A stretch of 64,000 bases of DNA from Youhaiella tibetensis (GTDB lineage: Bacteria; Pseudomonadota; Alphaproteobacteria; Rhizobiales; Devosiaceae), in assembly GCF_008000755.1 (NCBI RefSeq), contig NZ_CP041690.1, forward strand, positions 2,667,260-2,731,259, given 5' to 3'. Positions 62,368 through 64,000 of this stretch are shown piece after piece. The notes under the pieces are model-generated. The model had not been told where the DNA came from. It did not search any database and saw only the letters and a program-made list of their open reading frames with translations. The translations under genes and the position numbers were made by a program. Position 1 is the first letter of the stretch. Every line of letters begins with the position of its first letter.

Positions 62368-63897
62368 CTATCCGCTGACGAAGGACCGGAATACCTGCCC
62401 GCCGCGCTGCAGCACGATCTGCCAGGTATTGGCGCGCCCTGAAGCGATCGACTTGAACGTCTCGGCGTCCTTCATTTCCGTCCCGTTGAGGCTGATGATG
62501 ATATCGCCCTGCTGCAATCCCATCTGGTCCGCGGGCGATCCTGCGGTGATGGCCGTAACCACCACGCCCTCGGCATTAAAGTCGAGCCCGAGCTCCTGCG
62601 CAACGGCGGGAGAGAGCGTCTCCACAGTCGTTCCGGCAAAGCGGGTGTTGCCCTGGATCGCCACGCTTTGTCCGGTCCCGCCCGGCGCAGCCTCGAGCGT
62701 CACGTCGATCTCCTGCTCCTTGCGATCGCGCCAGATGCCGATCTTGGCCGTTTCACCCACCGGCTTGGTGGCGATGCGGTAATCGAAATTGCTGGCCTGG
62801 TCGACCGTGGCGCCATCGACCGAGAGGATGACGTCCCCCGCCTTGAACCCGGCCTTCTCGGCCGTGCTGCCCTGGGCGATTTCGGTGATCAGCGCGCCGT
62901 GCGGGGGATCGAGCCCGATGCTGTCGGCGATGTCGGCAGTAACGTCCTGAGTCCGGGCGCCGAACCAGGGCCGCTCGATCTTGCCGCCCGAAATCCCGGC
63001 ATTGGCCACGACCCGCGCCATGTTGGCGGGAATGGCGAAGCCGATGCCGACCGAACCGCCCGATTGGCTGAAGATGGCCGTGTTGATGCCCACCAGATTG
63101 CCGTGAAGATCGACCAGCGCGCCACCGGAATTGCCCGGGTTGATCGCCGCGTCGGTCTGGATGAAGAACTCGTAGTTGTTGCTCTCCACGCCCGTTCGCG
63201 CCAGGGCCGAGACGATGCCGCTGGTCACGGTCTGCCCCACCCCGAACGGGTTGCCGATGGCAAGGACGAGATCGCCGACCTGGAGCTTGTCGGAATCTGC
63301 GAACGGCAGCGGCTGGAACTTGCGTCCCTGCGCGTCCTTGACCTTGAGGACGGCGAGGTCGGTCTTCTGGTCGTCTAGCGCCACATCGACCGCATATTCC
63401 CGGCCGTCGGCAGTGGCGATGCGCACGTCGGTCGCTCCATGGACGACGTGGCTGTTGGTGAGGATCACCCCGGCATCGTTGACGATAACGCCCGAACCGA
63501 GCGACTTGGACTCGCGCGGACGCCCATCGAAGAACGGGCTGCTGTCGCCGAAAAACCGCTGGAAGAACGGATCGGTCGCGAAGGGCGAGCGTTGTCCGGG
63601 GGTAACCGTGGTCGCATAGACGTTAACCACCGAGGGCGAGACTGCCTTGACCACCGGCGCGAAACTGAGCTGCATTTGCTCCTGGCTTGCAGGAACCTGG
63701 CGGTCCGCGTGGGCGATCTGCACGGGCTCGGGAGCCGGCTGGACGGGTTGCGCCGGCATGGGCGGCTGGGCCGGAGCCTCGATGGCCGCTTCGATCGACG
63801 GCGGGTTGCGCCCCTGCTCCCAGGCCACACCGGCCGCTGCGGCCAGGACCGCGACGGCAACGAGGCCGGATGCATAGAGAACTGTTCGGTTGGTCAT
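62368..63897 (-). CDS. Do-family serine endopeptidase (DegP/DegQ type)
   Basis: The 509-residue protein is a periplasmic chaperone-protease: a signal segment (about 1-25), a trypsin-like domain with H150 (TNSHVV), D180 (KTDLAVLK) and S257 (GNSGGAL), and two PDZ domains (about 280-375 and 405-505). The ATG at 63897 has GGAG about eight bases upstream, so the longer frame is not used. rarA follows after two bases. Confidence 0.93.
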   Translation of the reverse strand: MTNRTVLYASGLVAVAVLAAAAGVAWEQGRNPPSIEAAIEAPAQPPMPAQPVQPAPEPVQIAHADRQVPASQEQMQLSFAPVVKAVSPSVVNVYATTVTPGQRSPFATDPFFQRFFGDSSPFFDGRPRESKSLGSGVIVNDAGVILTNSHVVHGATDVRIATADGREYAVDVALDDQKTDLAVLKVKDAQGRKFQPLPFADSDKLQVGDLVLAIGNPFGVGQTVTSGIVSALARTGVESNNYEFFIQTDAAINPGNSGGALVDLHGNLVGINTAIFSQSGGSVGIGFAIPANMARVVANAGISGGKIERPWFGARTQDVTADIADSIGLDPPHGALITEIAQGSTAEKAGFKAGDVILSVDGATVDQASNFDYRIATKPVGETAKIGIWRDRKEQEIDVTLEAAPGGTGQSVAIQGNTRFAGTTVETLSPAVAQELGLDFNAEGVVVTAITAGSPADQMGLQQGDIIISLNGTEMKDAETFKSIASGRANTWQIVLQRGGQVFRSFVSG

Positions 63898-64000
63898 GAG
63901 GAGAACTCCGAAAACAGGAGGCTTTCTAGGTATTTGCGCCCTTTGGCTGCCTTGGGACAAGCGCCCCGAATTTGGCGCCATTAAGGTGTCACGAAACCCC
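63898..64000. other. Region upstream of the Do-type protease
   Basis: About 100 bases at the right edge hold the leader of the protease gene. No complete gene is visible; a neighbour may lie beyond the window. Confidence 0.4.

Overview
The window is a gene-dense, high-GC chromosomal segment of an alphaproteobacterium, most likely of the order Hyphomicrobiales and plausibly near Devosia (the genus is inference). Clade markers are DivK and PleD side by side, MipZ, the ATP12 assembly chaperone, DUF1489, DUF3572, DUF4282, ClpS-ClpA, and frequent TTG or GTG starts next to overlapping genes. I see no rRNA, CRISPR array, insertion sequence or prophage. One tRNA (Leu-GAG) is present, and several short features have no annotated protein.

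Layout. 1-5.9 kb: a MarR-type regulator fragment with a palindromic operator, an EamA exporter, a CMD-like protein, gatB, chorismate mutase plus acetyltransferase, a c-type cytochrome and an orphan YjhX-type toxin. 5.9-9.5 kb: a coupled gatC - acetyltransferase - exported protein - gatA - pentapeptide operon on the minus strand. 9.5-11.5 kb: an accessory pocket with an RHH/ParE toxin-antitoxin pair coupled to a degenerate metallo-beta-lactamase-like gene, plus a DUF2442-HTH gene with its own promoter and palindrome. 11.5-22.4 kb: ruvX, pyrB, a metal-site-deficient dihydroorotase homologue, plsY, dprA, an isonitrile-hydratase-like gene, topA, rnr and a DUF983 gene. 22.5-25 kb: rpmG, a candidate structured small RNA with promoter and terminator, a 26-bp perfect palindrome, then pleD and divK.

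25-30.8 kb: a tight run DUF3572 - dinB - ridA - GDPD - FemAB-like, then a sterol-desaturase/Rossmann fusion and a HIT protein. 30.7-33 kb: a TetR regulator and a cupin gene diverging over twin 18-bp operators, a zinc-ribbon protein and a GAP-family membrane protein. 33.2-41.8 kb: clpS-clpA, a D,D-carboxypeptidase with a SPOR domain, a diguanylate cyclase, mipZ, DUF1489 and a glutathione transferase. 41.8-47.3 kb: a hidden 33-residue membrane peptide gene, mgtE, a YciI protein, a stand-alone RarA-like C-terminal domain, a DUF1127 peptide, an acetyltransferase, glutathione peroxidase and an AraC regulator. 47.4-50.6 kb: a membrane protein coupled to a VWA protein with three Ig-like repeats. 50.7-64 kb: tRNA-Leu, fliN, lipB, DUF4282, rimO, folP-folB-folK, the crcB-rluC-HAD-atp12 operon, tandem patatin lipoproteins, rarA and a Do-type protease.

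Most of the window is core housekeeping: tRNA-dependent amidation, pyrimidine, folate and lipoate synthesis, DNA topology and repair, protein quality control, cell-cycle signalling and envelope remodelling. The most interesting items are the candidate small RNA, the 33-residue membrane peptide, the membrane/VWA pair, the stand-alone RarA-like domain, the pseudo-dihydroorotase and the accessory pocket between gatC and ruvX.
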